DNA of 64,000 nt, taken from NCBI GenBank assembly GCA_031316255.1, contig JALDQW010000001.1:3567485-3631484 (forward strand), written 5' to 3'. A program made the translations under genes and the position numbers. The notes beneath the pieces are model-generated. The model was not told where the DNA came from, searched no databases, and saw only the letters and a program-made list of their open reading frames with translations. Positions 17,227 through 27,279 of this stretch are shown piece after piece; positions within the stretch are counted from its first letter, which is position 1, and the number at the start of each line of letters is the position of its first letter. The stretch is from Nitrosomonas sp. Lineage in GTDB: Bacteria > Pseudomonadota > Gammaproteobacteria > Burkholderiales > Nitrosomonadaceae.

Positions 17227-18459
17227 CTATTCAAATGATCTGGTTTCAATAACGATTTGGTTTTCCAGTGTCTTATGAACCGGACACTGATTCGCTATTT
17301 CCAACATGCGTTTTCGTTGTTGATCATTTAATTGCCCTTTTAATTTGATGATACGCGAAATTTTATCAACAGGTATTTCCTGCTTATCGCAGTTTAGACA
17401 ATCTTCTGCATGTACCCGACTATGATAAAGCTCTATTTCTATTTCCTGCAAATCCAGCTTTTTATGATTGGCATACATACGTAAAGTCATGGATGTACAA
17501 CTACCCAGGGCCGCCAATAACAACTCATAAGGATTAACACCCAGATCTCCACCCCCCATTTTGATTGGCTCATCGCTGATTAACCGGTGGTGTGCAGTAA
17601 CAATTTCACGGGTAAAATTTTTGTCGACTTCCCTGACAATTACAGTACCTTCCTTGACTTCGGAGGCTGCAGGTTTTGAATAGACAGTTTGCTCACTTTT
17701 GTCATCCAGGTAACGACTCGCCCAAGTCGATAATACCGATGCAACATATCTGGCGTCTTCGGGCTGTGATAAAAGATGGTCCGCATGATCGAGCGAAATA
17801 AAACTTTTGGGGTGCCGGGCAGCCGTATAAATGCGCGCTGCTTCATCGATTGACACCACTTTGTCCAGGGGTGAGTGAAAAATCAGTAATGCTTTATTCA
17901 GTTGCTTGATATGATCCAGTGAATTATGGTTTTCTAGATCGTCGATGAATTGCCTTTGGATAGTAAAACTTCGGCCGCCTAACTGAACTTGTGCGATATT
18001 TTTTTCGAGAATTTCTTGATGCGAGTCAGCAAACAAATTTTTTACATGATCAGCCACCGCAGGTGCACTGATTGTAACCACAGCATTAACGGCTTTAAGC
18101 TGCTGCGCAACCGCCAATACCGCAGCACCACCCAAACTATGTCCGATTAGTAAACTGGGTGCCGCAAATTCCTTTTCAAGGAATGCTGCCGCAGCGATGA
18201 TATCCTGAATATTCGAAGAGAAATTGGTATTTGAAAAATCGCCCGTACTATTCCCAAGACCGGTAAAATCAAACCGCAAAACCGCTATTCCTTTTTCCGC
18301 TAATGCACGGGATATATGTACGGCAGCCAGACTGTCTTTGGAACATGTAAAGCAATGTGCAAAAATCGCAAAATACTTTGCTTTTTCCTCAGGCATTTCC
18401 AGCAATCCGGATAACGCTTCGCCGTGTTTATTCTTAAAAATAGCTTTTATACTCGCCAT
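17227..18459 (-). CDS. Alpha/beta hydrolase fused to an OsmC domain
   Basis: 410 residues in two domains. Residues 1-250 are an alpha/beta hydrolase with the nucleophile elbow LLIGHSLGGAAVLA (Ser near 107), an acid region (FHSPLDKVV) and the catalytic His in SLDHADHLL. Residues 265-410 are an OsmC/Ohr fold with the two redox Cys: one in NPYELLLAALGSCTSMTLRM, the other in ANQCPVHKTLEN. OsmC proteins reduce organic hydroperoxides. The fusion is known in proteobacteria; the hydrolase substrate is unknown, and joint action on lipid or ester peroxides is only a possibility. Confidence 0.9.
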   Translation of the reverse strand: MASIKAIFKNKHGEALSGLLEMPEEKAKYFAIFAHCFTCSKDSLAAVHISRALAEKGIAVLRFDFTGLGNSTGDFSNTNFSSNIQDIIAAAAFLEKEFAAPSLLIGHSLGGAAVLAVAQQLKAVNAVVTISAPAVADHVKNLFADSHQEILEKNIAQVQLGGRSFTIQRQFIDDLENHNSLDHIKQLNKALLIFHSPLDKVVSIDEAARIYTAARHPKSFISLDHADHLLSQPEDARYVASVLSTWASRYLDDKSEQTVYSKPAASEVKEGTVIVREVDKNFTREIVTAHHRLISDEPIKMGGGDLGVNPYELLLAALGSCTSMTLRMYANHKKLDLQEIEIELYHSRVHAEDCLNCDKQEIPVDKISRIIKLKGQLNDQQRKRMLEIANQCPVHKTLENQIVIETRSFE

Positions 18460-18647
18460 TGCATCTCTTCTCTAACAGTCAGGAAAATAGTTTAACCTGA
18501 ATTTTGCACCAGTACATTGGTATCTATCATAAATTACATCAACATTCTTGCTTTTAGCCAACACTCTGAATTTTAACAATTCCCATTGGGATTTACGATA
18601 AATAATGACTATTTTGGTTTTAACAAAAACCGTCAAGTACAAACAAA

Positions 18648-18676
18648 AAAACACGGCAGAATCTGCCGTGTTTTTA
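18648..18676 (-). terminator. Terminator after amoD
   Basis: ACACGGCAG (18651-18659) pairs with CTGCCGTGT (18663-18671) over a 3-base loop, with A-tracts on the left and T-tracts on the right, so it can act in either direction. It lies 72 bases beyond the amoD stop and closes the amo locus. Confidence 0.85.
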
Positions 18677-18747
18677 GTCAATCAGCGAGTAGTTAAATTT
18701 ATTGTTATTTATTAACTCAACAACTCACATTCAATAATTTACTTTAA

Positions 18748-19377
18748 CTATGCAGCAGATGTACCTTCTTGCTCAGGTTTCTTACGGCTACGTAAGAAAA
18801 AGAACGCTGCAAAAACAACAATGGCAACATAGGGTAATACATCTGTCAGCCAGTTAATTGGAAGCCCTTCACCGACGGAAAACGGAAATACTGAAACCCA
18901 TTCTTGATCATTGCCTTTCACGGTTACAACACCGGCAAACATCCCTTTCTCTGAAAATGTATGATCAATCAGAATAGAAGCAGTTGGATAAACTTCAGGC
19001 GGCAGGTGATAAATTGTCATTTTCTCTAAATCCTCACCCGATACCTTTTCCAAATCCTTTGATGTGGTACGGGTAGTGATATTAAGGGAGTCCGTACTGC
19101 GCACAATCCGCACTTCTGTCTCAAATGGACGAAGTTCATCATTAATATAATCCAAGGCAACGACTGTTTTGCCAATCTCCGGGATATCTTCGCAAAATTC
19201 TTCTTCCTGAGACAATGGCTGATAACCTGTAAAGTGAATGGTATATGGGCCGACTGTCAGAATACATAAATCATCGGCCAGCGCCAATCCACCGTGCGCA
19301 TGCACTTGTCCTGAAAATATAATTCCAGATGCAACTACTATTGATATGAATAATTGTTTTATCGTTTTAATACTCAT
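18748..19377 (-). CDS. amoD: AmoD, membrane protein of the ammonia monooxygenase locus
   Basis: 209 residues. It has a signal peptide (residues 1-27, ending GQVHA before HGG), a soluble domain with paired Cys (DDLCILTVGPYTIHFTGYQP and EEFCEDIPEIGKTVV) and a C-terminal membrane helix (LPYVAIVVFAAFFFL) followed by a basic tail. This layout matches AmoD (orf5) of ammonia oxidisers, a paralogue of PmoD, which has been linked to copper handling. It lies downstream of amoB and amoE, as expected. Its first mature residue is a His, a potential copper ligand. The exact role is not settled. Confidence 0.88.
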   Translation of the reverse strand: MSIKTIKQLFISIVVASGIIFSGQVHAHGGLALADDLCILTVGPYTIHFTGYQPLSQEEEFCEDIPEIGKTVVALDYINDELRPFETEVRIVRSTDSLNITTRTTSKDLEKVSGEDLEKMTIYHLPPEVYPTASILIDHTFSEKGMFAGVVTVKGNDQEWVSVFPFSVGEGLPINWLTDVLPYVAIVVFAAFFFLRSRKKPEQEGTSAA

Positions 19378-19428
19378 TCTATATTCCCCTGCAAAAATAT
19401 TATTATAAATCTTTATTAAGAATAATGT

Positions 19429-20097
19429 TTACAAAGATTTCTTTTTTGTAGCCATCCAGTTTTTGAAACGCTTGGATCTGAATAATTTGTAGCCAATTAA
19501 AGTCAGCAACACCAATCCAACAACAGGGCCTATCGAAGCCCTGAATACTTCTGCATAATTGACCATCTCAACGCGCAAATGATAGAGATACTTCAGCGGT
19601 TGAACGCCATCGACAGTTATGACCAATAGATGCCTCCCCTGCTCCAATACCTGATGCGTGTTAATTACACCATCGGCATATACGGATGCCCTTATATTTG
19701 CCAGTACTTCGCCGTCTTCTTCTCTGCTGCCTCGCACCAGTTTCACCCCTATCGGCATTTCACGCAATATCGGGTCAACCAGATCCACGACAAGCACCGT
19801 ATTGCCCGTCGCAGGTATGTCCGTACAATAATGCCCAGCTTCGTCAACCTGCGGCTGATAAACACTTAAATGTATCATGTTCTCACCTATACGGCGCATG
19901 CAACTGTCATCTTCCAGTTCTTCTGCTCCATGCCCAAATACCGCGCCTGTATACAATGCCGCAACTAATACCGTAACTGCTGCGCCCATTTTCATGGTTC
20001 GCTTTAACACATCCATTACCTCCTGATCAGAGTACTTCGCCCGCTTCTTCTCGCCTGCCGCACTCCGCTTATCTTTCATTTCTCTCTTTCCCTGCAT
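19429..20097 (-). CDS. amoE: AmoE, AmoD paralogue of the ammonia monooxygenase locus
   Basis: 222 residues, related to AmoD: an N-terminal hydrophobic segment (MGAAVTVLVAALYTGAVFG), the HGAEELEDDSCMRRIGENMI motif, a second Cys in AGHYCTDIPATGNTVLVVDL, and a C-terminal helix (IGPVVGLVLLTLIGYKLF). The basic leader before the first helix is about 35 residues, longer than usual, so translation could begin at an internal Met. It is separated from amoB by a strong hairpin, so it is probably expressed below amoCAB. A role in assembly or copper supply is inferred from the family. Confidence 0.85.
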   Translation of the reverse strand: MQGKREMKDKRSAAGEKKRAKYSDQEVMDVLKRTMKMGAAVTVLVAALYTGAVFGHGAEELEDDSCMRRIGENMIHLSVYQPQVDEAGHYCTDIPATGNTVLVVDLVDPILREMPIGVKLVRGSREEDGEVLANIRASVYADGVINTHQVLEQGRHLLVITVDGVQPLKYLYHLRVEMVNYAEVFRASIGPVVGLVLLTLIGYKLFRSKRFKNWMATKKKSL

Positions 20098-20140
20098 TGT
20101 TAATGCGGTGCCCTGAGTCTTCTTGTGCTCTTCTTCTTAA

Positions 20141-20187
20141 TAAAAAAGCCGGTACACCGGCTGTCTTGCGACAGTGGTGTACCGGCG
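20141..20187 (-). terminator. Terminator-like hairpin between amoB and amoE
   Basis: GCCGGTACACC (20148-20158) pairs exactly with GGTGTACCGGC (20176-20186); an inner CTGTC/GACAG pairing extends the stem. For the minus strand a run of six U follows. It should end most amoCAB transcripts, with readthrough into amoED. Confidence 0.85.
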
Positions 20188-20205
20188 TTGTTGCTTGTCT
20201 ACTTT

Positions 20206-21468
20206 TTAGAGTCTCGTAAAGACCGGGATTACCGCTCCAGCAATACTGTTGATGTAACGGTTGCCTTCTTCATCCCATGTCATCAACAATCCACCAAAAC
20301 GACTTTCCGGATCACCCAACAAAGCCATCAAACGCTGCACTTCCCACAATGCGTCTTTAGCTTCCAGTTTGACTTCACGGGTCTCGCCTGGCTCAATCGC
20401 TGCGTCATTATCCAATGTCAAGCCTGTTGCAACCAGCTCTCTCGGATAATCAGGATCAAGATGCTCACGGCCCAGCGCGTTTACAAAACGTACACCCGCT
20501 GTCGTGAACTCACCAATGTTGATCGCTGTATCACCATTGTTGGTAACGTCCATGGTAATACGTAATGCACGCCCTGGTACGTCATAGTTAGCATGCGTTA
20601 TTCTGATCGCTACCGGGTTTGGCTCAATCGGCAGTGGATCTATCTTGGACTCACCAGCCTGAATCGGAATCGTATATGGATAGGTGCTTTCCGTATAACG
20701 ATAACCACCCCATACCAACGTACAGGTCAGTATCGCTACCGCCCACGCTACCTTACGATCCATTGGATCCAACAACAGGTCATCACCATACGCCAATAAT
20801 ACACGGCTACGTGGCAAAAACATCGGACGTGCTACATAATAGCCAATCCAGAATATGCCCAGACCCGTCCATACAAGATGCCAGAATATACCATTGGCAA
20901 AGTTGAAGGTCTCTGTATCAATAGTATCGCCTGTCAGTGTCTTGATAGGGTTGGTAAAGTCATCCCAGTTGCCTGTGATGTTCATCCACGATGCAGGCCC
21001 TGCAATCGGTCCTGCGTCTTTTACGTTAACCATCGCGTGCATATGATGACGGCCAGGTATACGCGCTTTCAGCTTGACTTCAAATTCATAGTCACGACCA
21101 ATAACCAACGGCCCTGATATGAACATCGGTTCGCCATTCAGCTTGGTGCTCAAACGAACAAATACCGGACTCGGACTACCAACGTTGAAGAACGCACGCT
21201 CCGGCTTGCCAACCGCACGGGGCCAGTCTTCCGCCAGGTGAAACTTTCCTGACATGGTCGCAATGTCGTTCACCTTGGTGACCTTAGGCTCCCATCTCAT
21301 GTCGTACCATTGGATGGAACGCATACGCAAAAATGGCTCCTGTGAACGTTCACCATGCGCCGCTACCGGTGTCACGTCTACCGCTACTGTCAACGCCAGT
21401 GTCGCGGCTCCTATCGCTGCGCCATACAATCCCATGACGCCAAGCTTAAAGATGTTCTTTATTTTCAT
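20206..21468 (-). CDS. amoB: Ammonia monooxygenase subunit B
   Basis: 420 residues, standard for Nitrosomonas AmoB. The signal peptide ends VAA before HGE, so His38 becomes the mature N-terminus, equivalent to the first CuB ligand of particulate methane monooxygenase. The other ligands lie in [20 protein letters not shown] (His142 and His144). Two cupredoxin domains flank two membrane helices ([20 protein letters not shown] and [17 protein letters not shown]). The protein forms most of the periplasmic part of the trimer. Its ATG overlaps the amoA stop by one base. Confidence 0.98.
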   Translation of the reverse strand: MKIKNIFKLGVMGLYGAAIGAATLALTVAVDVTPVAAHGERSQEPFLRMRSIQWYDMRWEPKVTKVNDIATMSGKFHLAEDWPRAVGKPERAFFNVGSPSPVFVRLSTKLNGEPMFISGPLVIGRDYEFEVKLKARIPGRHHMHAMVNVKDAGPIAGPASWMNITGNWDDFTNPIKTLTGDTIDTETFNFANGIFWHLVWTGLGIFWIGYYVARPMFLPRSRVLLAYGDDLLLDPMDRKVAWAVAILTCTLVWGGYRYTESTYPYTIPIQAGESKIDPLPIEPNPVAIRITHANYDVPGRALRITMDVTNNGDTAINIGEFTTAGVRFVNALGREHLDPDYPRELVATGLTLDNDAAIEPGETREVKLEAKDALWEVQRLMALLGDPESRFGGLLMTWDEEGNRYINSIAGAVIPVFTRL

Positions 21469-22292
21469 TATTTGATCCTCTCTGCAAATCCTGCTTCACC
21501 ATATGCCGTAACGTCCATCTTCATTGAAATACGGCCTCTTTCGCCTTTAACATAGTAAAACGCGGTGCAATAGATTTTGCCAAAGTACCACCATACACAG
21601 AACATCAGCATGGATACAAAGGCCGAGAAGAACGCCGCAATCACCGTGGTGTGTCCACCAAATGTCCTCAGTGACCCTTGTTCAATCAATCGAACATATT
21701 CCGGTGTACCTGTACGTACATACAAGAATCCCGTGTAGTCAGCTACTGAAAGCAATACGCCTTCTACAACCACCGGTAAGTGGGTTGGACCAAATATCGG
21801 CCAGTTGCCAGGATAAAAGAACAATCCCCAGAATCCGCCACCAATCAATGCTGTAACCAACCAGTTTCCTGTCAACAACAAGATCGTGTCAAGCATCAAT
21901 GCGCCTGGTATCATTGTCGATGGCAATACAAAGTTGATCGGATAGTGTGACCACCAGTAAAAACCCCAGTAACGCGTCAGCCATTCACCTATTAACAGGC
22001 AAACAATACATAAGGTCGCACCATACGGTAAACGGTAGTTTACCCACAGATAGTACATCAATGCCGCACAATACATAACGCCTACAATCGGTGTCACTAC
22101 CGGCCACCACTGACGGTCTTTCCAATCCAACCAGAAATCCCAGTCACCTGCCAATAGCATAAAGTGCATGTGGAATGTACCTACCAAAAGTATACACAGA
22201 ATTGGAAAATACACCGCATCAATGTATCTGGACATCCTAACCGCTTCCGGCGGCATCTTCGCCGCCGCTATAATTTCGTCTGTTCTGCTCAC
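21468..22292 (-). CDS. amoA: Ammonia monooxygenase subunit A
   Basis: 274 residues, the standard AmoA length, with about seven membrane helices. Hallmark stretches include [45 protein letters not shown]-like [17 protein letters not shown] and the [20 protein letters not shown] region. It is the acetylene-labelled subunit of the membrane copper enzyme that oxidises ammonia to hydroxylamine. It lies 186 bases after amoC and one base before amoB. Confidence 0.98.
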   Translation of the reverse strand: MSRTDEIIAAAKMPPEAVRMSRYIDAVYFPILCILLVGTFHMHFMLLAGDWDFWLDWKDRQWWPVVTPIVGVMYCAALMYYLWVNYRLPYGATLCIVCLLIGEWLTRYWGFYWWSHYPINFVLPSTMIPGALMLDTILLLTGNWLVTALIGGGFWGLFFYPGNWPIFGPTHLPVVVEGVLLSVADYTGFLYVRTGTPEYVRLIEQGSLRTFGGHTTVIAAFFSAFVSMLMFCVWWYFGKIYCTAFYYVKGERGRISMKMDVTAYGEAGFAERIK

Positions 22293-22433
22293 TAGACTCT
22301 CCCTTCGTTTGTTTCGTGTGATATTAATTTAATAACATGACGATTCCTTCACTGCCTTTCACTACATCTCCTCGAGATTTCTCAGAATGCATTATTATTA
22401 CTCCCTTTATCTGCATCCCGTAGCCTCACAGAG

Positions 22434-22462
22434 CATCGCCCAGGCTTCTCGCTTGGGCGATG
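22434..22462 (-). other. Hairpin in the amoC-amoA intergenic region
   Basis: CATCGCCCA (22434-22442) pairs exactly with TGGGCGATG (22454-22462), starting 16 bases after the amoC stop. No U-run follows on the minus strand, so it is better read as an RNA processing or stabilising stem, or a weak attenuator, than as a full terminator. It could account for separate amoC transcripts. Confidence 0.65.
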
Positions 22463-22478
22463 TATAGTCTAGCTTAGA

Positions 22479-23745
<1,267 letters not shown>

Positions 23746-26700
23746 TCAGTATTTCCAGGTACGCCAGCCTCTCAATATTGGAAAATACAAACCCAAACAT
23801 ATGGGGCGCGAATCAATCTTGCTAAATAACTCAGCATAGCCATTCAATTGATGACAATACCGCTCCTGCTCTCTATCGAGAAACTGTCCAATACCGGAGC
23901 CTTCATGACTGCTTGTTTTATAATCTATAATCCATCGGGTTCCGTGCATATCACAAAAAGTCCGGTCTATGACATTTTCAACCACTATATCGTTGATGAT
24001 TCCGGTCAACCTTAGCTCATTCTGAGCGTCAATTTGCTCGCCCAGAATCCATTGGCCACGATTATCTGTAATGGTATTAATCAATGCGGTAACAACGCGT
24101 TCAACCGCCTGATTCACAATTGCATGTTCTGAACCCAGTCCATTTTTTAATAATCCAAACGCAAATTTATTACGCATGGATTGTATGCGCTGTACATCCC
24201 ATCCTTTCATTTGCTCTTCGGCAATTTGCTGCAACCAACGATGTACAATACTGCCGACATGTTTAGTCATTTCTCCGGCCCATGAAAACTCAATTTCTTC
24301 ATGCATATTTGCAATTACATCCATTGATTTCCATTTCACCGGATCAGGCGCTGCCGGATGCTGCCAGTCTGAAACCAGTCTCAAAATTGACTGATCAATC
24401 AATGGTTCTTTGTACTGTTGAATCGTCTCTGCACTTTGACCGGGTTGCTGTCCCTGACATGCGCGATGCCTTGCAGCATTAACAAATTCCGGTTCTACAG
24501 CCGGCCAGAGCCTTTTTAATAGACTTCCTGATCTGGGTTGCAGAGGTACTTGTTCGCTGTTTTTTTCACTGAAATTTGTATGTCCAAACAAATGTAAAAA
24601 CTTTTTGGCACGCGTTGCCGCGACATACAACAAACGTTCGGCTTCATAGTTTTCTTTCGCATGCTCAAGCGATTCCAGCCAGCGATTGATTGAATCGTTT
24701 TCTTTTCCGGTTTCCTGAATTGGCGCAAGAAACAGATCTGATTCACTGATATCAAATGCATCCCAACCTGAAGCGTCTTTACAGTCATAACGCGGCAACT
24801 CCATCCATTTCAGCAGTTGTTTTTCCCTGTTTCTCGGTGAAAAGCCAAGTCCTGGCAGCAATACCGTGTCAAATTCAAGCCCTTTCGATTTATGAATGGT
24901 CATGATTTGCAAGCTTTTGTCTGCATCAAAGTCTGTAGATGCATAAAGCCTGGCCATCCCTTCTTCAAAAGCAGCAAAATCCACAATATTACCCGCGCTT
25001 TCATGTTGCTCAAGATAGTCAAAAAATGTCATTGCGTCATTCAGTGAACTGGCATTATGCTTTTTCTGAATACCGTGTACATCCCGATTGCCATTTTGAA
25101 CAATACTTTTCTTATTTTCGCCGATGCAACCCGGCCCACCGAGTGCTTGCCAGGCAGCCTCAACAGTTGTGCGTAACGACTGACGGTAACGATTCAGCAT
25201 ATATTGCAAAAATACTCTCCGGACACGCCCGAGCCGTTTGGCGCCATCGCGAGAAAGCGTATGCCAGCATTTCTCGTCGTTAATCATTTCCCATACTGTG
25301 CGGGTTTGAGGCTTCTTCTGCTCACAGTGATCGAACATCTGCGGGGATACCAACGCCTGCAGGTCATCAAGCCGCATCCCGCACCACGGTGCGCGTAAAA
25401 TCCCAAACCAGGCCAGACGATCGGCAGGATTCAGCAATGCGCGCGTTAGCATCAGCAAGTCCTCTACAACTGGCTTTTGATTGAGCGCTTCAATTTCCAC
25501 CGCATGAAAACGTAAACCTGCCGATTGCATCAATGCGACGATTTCGCTTAAATGACTGCGATTGCGTACCAGAACAGCGATTGTATCTGCCGGATACCTT
25601 TGTCTGGATAGTTTGATCACTGTCACAACCCTTTCTGCTTCAGCAGTACGGTCTTTTTCAAATGCGGGATGAATTGAAACTGCCGGGCCATCAAGATCGG
25701 CACTTACGGCGATGGAAGCGGAATAAGCTACAGCGCCAGCAGCGACATCTTCAAAGTCCGGCATAATCCGGCTGAAGGTACTATTTACCCAATTCACAAT
25801 ACCGCGTTGCGAACGGAAATTACTACTTAATGTTATGGCGCGCAAATCGATACTCCCTATCCCGCTTTGACGCGCCTGCAAAAACAATCCCACTTCAGCT
25901 TCCCTGAAACGATAGATTGACTGCATTGGATCACCTACAAGAAACAAACTTCGTCCATCGCCTGGTTCCCATGCAGCCACCAATTTTTCAATCAACTGAT
26001 ACTGACTGATTGAAGTATCCTGAAACTCGTCAATTAAAAGATGCTTTATACGATAATCCAGCGCCAGCGATAAATCTGTAGGCTCATCGGCATCGCCCAA
26101 CGCTAAAAGCGCGCTTTGCGATATCTCGGTAAAATCCACCTGCCCGGTTAACTGAAAAATTATTTTCAGTTGCGCCACAGCATATGGCAACAACCGCGTT
26201 ATCGCACCCAGTATTTGCCATTGATTTTCAATATAGACGGGTGAAGGCAATTGCCGGATTTCCTGCAATGCGCGGTGCAAATGGACATCTGCTTTGATCC
26301 GTTCAATAAATTGCGTAAAACGGACTTTCCATACCTGGGCTTTTTCTTTTTCAGTTTTTGTCTTACCCGCTGGAAAACCCTGCCTCGCATCAATTTTGTC
26401 ACGCCACTCACCATCCGCCTTGAGCAATAATTCAGCAATACCGCACCATGCATCAACAGTATCCGGCAATCTGTCCATATCTGCACAAACAGTAATTGCC
26501 GAAGTCTTTTGTTCGGCCAAAAGATTTGCTGCGGCATAACGTACCAAAGCCACAATCTCTTCGTGCAGTTCACTGGAAAGCAAATTGCAAAGTCGGCCAA
26601 CAGCATACCCGCGCACATTTTCAAGCGATGCTTCCAGCTCTTCTCTTGTTTTACCGTGAATATGCCGCAGCCAGTGATCACGCCGCGCCAGCATCGCAGC

Positions 26701-27279
26701 AAGCAGATTTTCAAGGCGTGCCAGATCGTTATCGAGGTATTCGAGCAGCAACTCTATATCATCTGCAATTTCATGCTGTTGATTGAGCAACTTGACTGTT
26801 GCACGCGCAGCATCCTGATAAAGCGTCTGCGCATTTTCAGTTGTTTCAGGTTGAGCACCGAATTTTGACAATATCGGCATCTGACGCGTCAGAGCGGCAC
26901 AAAGCGCGTCTATGGTCAGTATTCGCAACCGCATGGGGTTGTCGAGAATATGCCACCCGGCCTGCCGGTCACACTGCAACACTGCTGCAGCAAGTTTATG
27001 CGTCAATTGTTCAAATTGATTCTCGGGATTGTCGACATTGCCTTGCGCCGCATCAAGTGCTTTCAAGATCCGCTCGCGCATCTCAGCAGCGGCTTTGCGG
27101 GTAAATGTAATGGCAACAATTTCTTCAGGTTCGTCAACACAGGCCAAAAGCTTTAGATAGCGCTGAATCAGCAATCCCGTCTTGCCTGACCCGGCTGGCG
27201 CCTGAACAATGAATGAAACTAACGGATCGATTGCGCGCAGCCGTTCTTCTGCATCAGGGATACTTTGAGAATCAGTCAC
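23746..27279 (-). CDS. AddA-like UvrD-family helicase with C-terminal nuclease
   Basis: The GTG at 27277-27279 (VTDSQSIPDAEERLRAIDPL) is favoured because it overlaps the upstream stop as GTGACTGA; ATGs at 27306 and 27348 are alternatives giving up to 1200 residues. Walker A is QAPAGSGKTGLLIQRYL, Walker B LLIDEFQDTS, and helicase motifs GDPMQSIYRFREAE and TIHKSKGLEFDTVLLPGLGF follow. The C-terminus has a PD-(D/E)XK nuclease signature ending WIIDYKTSSHEG. With its partner it should form an AddAB-type complex that resects double-strand breaks and starts recombination. Confidence 0.88.
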   Translation of the reverse strand: MTDSQSIPDAEERLRAIDPLVSFIVQAPAGSGKTGLLIQRYLKLLACVDEPEEIVAITFTRKAAAEMRERILKALDAAQGNVDNPENQFEQLTHKLAAAVLQCDRQAGWHILDNPMRLRILTIDALCAALTRQMPILSKFGAQPETTENAQTLYQDAARATVKLLNQQHEIADDIELLLEYLDNDLARLENLLAAMLARRDHWLRHIHGKTREELEASLENVRGYAVGRLCNLLSSELHEEIVALVRYAAANLLAEQKTSAITVCADMDRLPDTVDAWCGIAELLLKADGEWRDKIDARQGFPAGKTKTEKEKAQVWKVRFTQFIERIKADVHLHRALQEIRQLPSPVYIENQWQILGAITRLLPYAVAQLKIIFQLTGQVDFTEISQSALLALGDADEPTDLSLALDYRIKHLLIDEFQDTSISQYQLIEKLVAAWEPGDGRSLFLVGDPMQSIYRFREAEVGLFLQARQSGIGSIDLRAITLSSNFRSQRGIVNWVNSTFSRIMPDFEDVAAGAVAYSASIAVSADLDGPAVSIHPAFEKDRTAEAERVVTVIKLSRQRYPADTIAVLVRNRSHLSEIVALMQSAGLRFHAVEIEALNQKPVVEDLLMLTRALLNPADRLAWFGILRAPWCGMRLDDLQALVSPQMFDHCEQKKPQTRTVWEMINDEKCWHTLSRDGAKRLGRVRRVFLQYMLNRYRQSLRTTVEAAWQALGGPGCIGENKKSIVQNGNRDVHGIQKKHNASSLNDAMTFFDYLEQHESAGNIVDFAAFEEGMARLYASTDFDADKSLQIMTIHKSKGLEFDTVLLPGLGFSPRNREKQLLKWMELPRYDCKDASGWDAFDISESDLFLAPIQETGKENDSINRWLESLEHAKENYEAERLLYVAATRAKKFLHLFGHTNFSEKNSEQVPLQPRSGSLLKRLWPAVEPEFVNAARHRACQGQQPGQSAETIQQYKEPLIDQSILRLVSDWQHPAAPDPVKWKSMDVIANMHEEIEFSWAGEMTKHVGSIVHRWLQQIAEEQMKGWDVQRIQSMRNKFAFGLLKNGLGSEHAIVNQAVERVVTALINTITDNRGQWILGEQIDAQNELRLTGIINDIVVENVIDRTFCDMHGTRWIIDYKTSSHEGSGIGQFLDREQERYCHQLNGYAELFSKIDSRPICLGLYFPILRGWRTWKY

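Noticed and set aside
26199..26714. 171-residue minus-strand frame in the AddA-like gene
   Set aside because: It shares the strand but not the frame of a clear helicase gene and has shadow-like composition.
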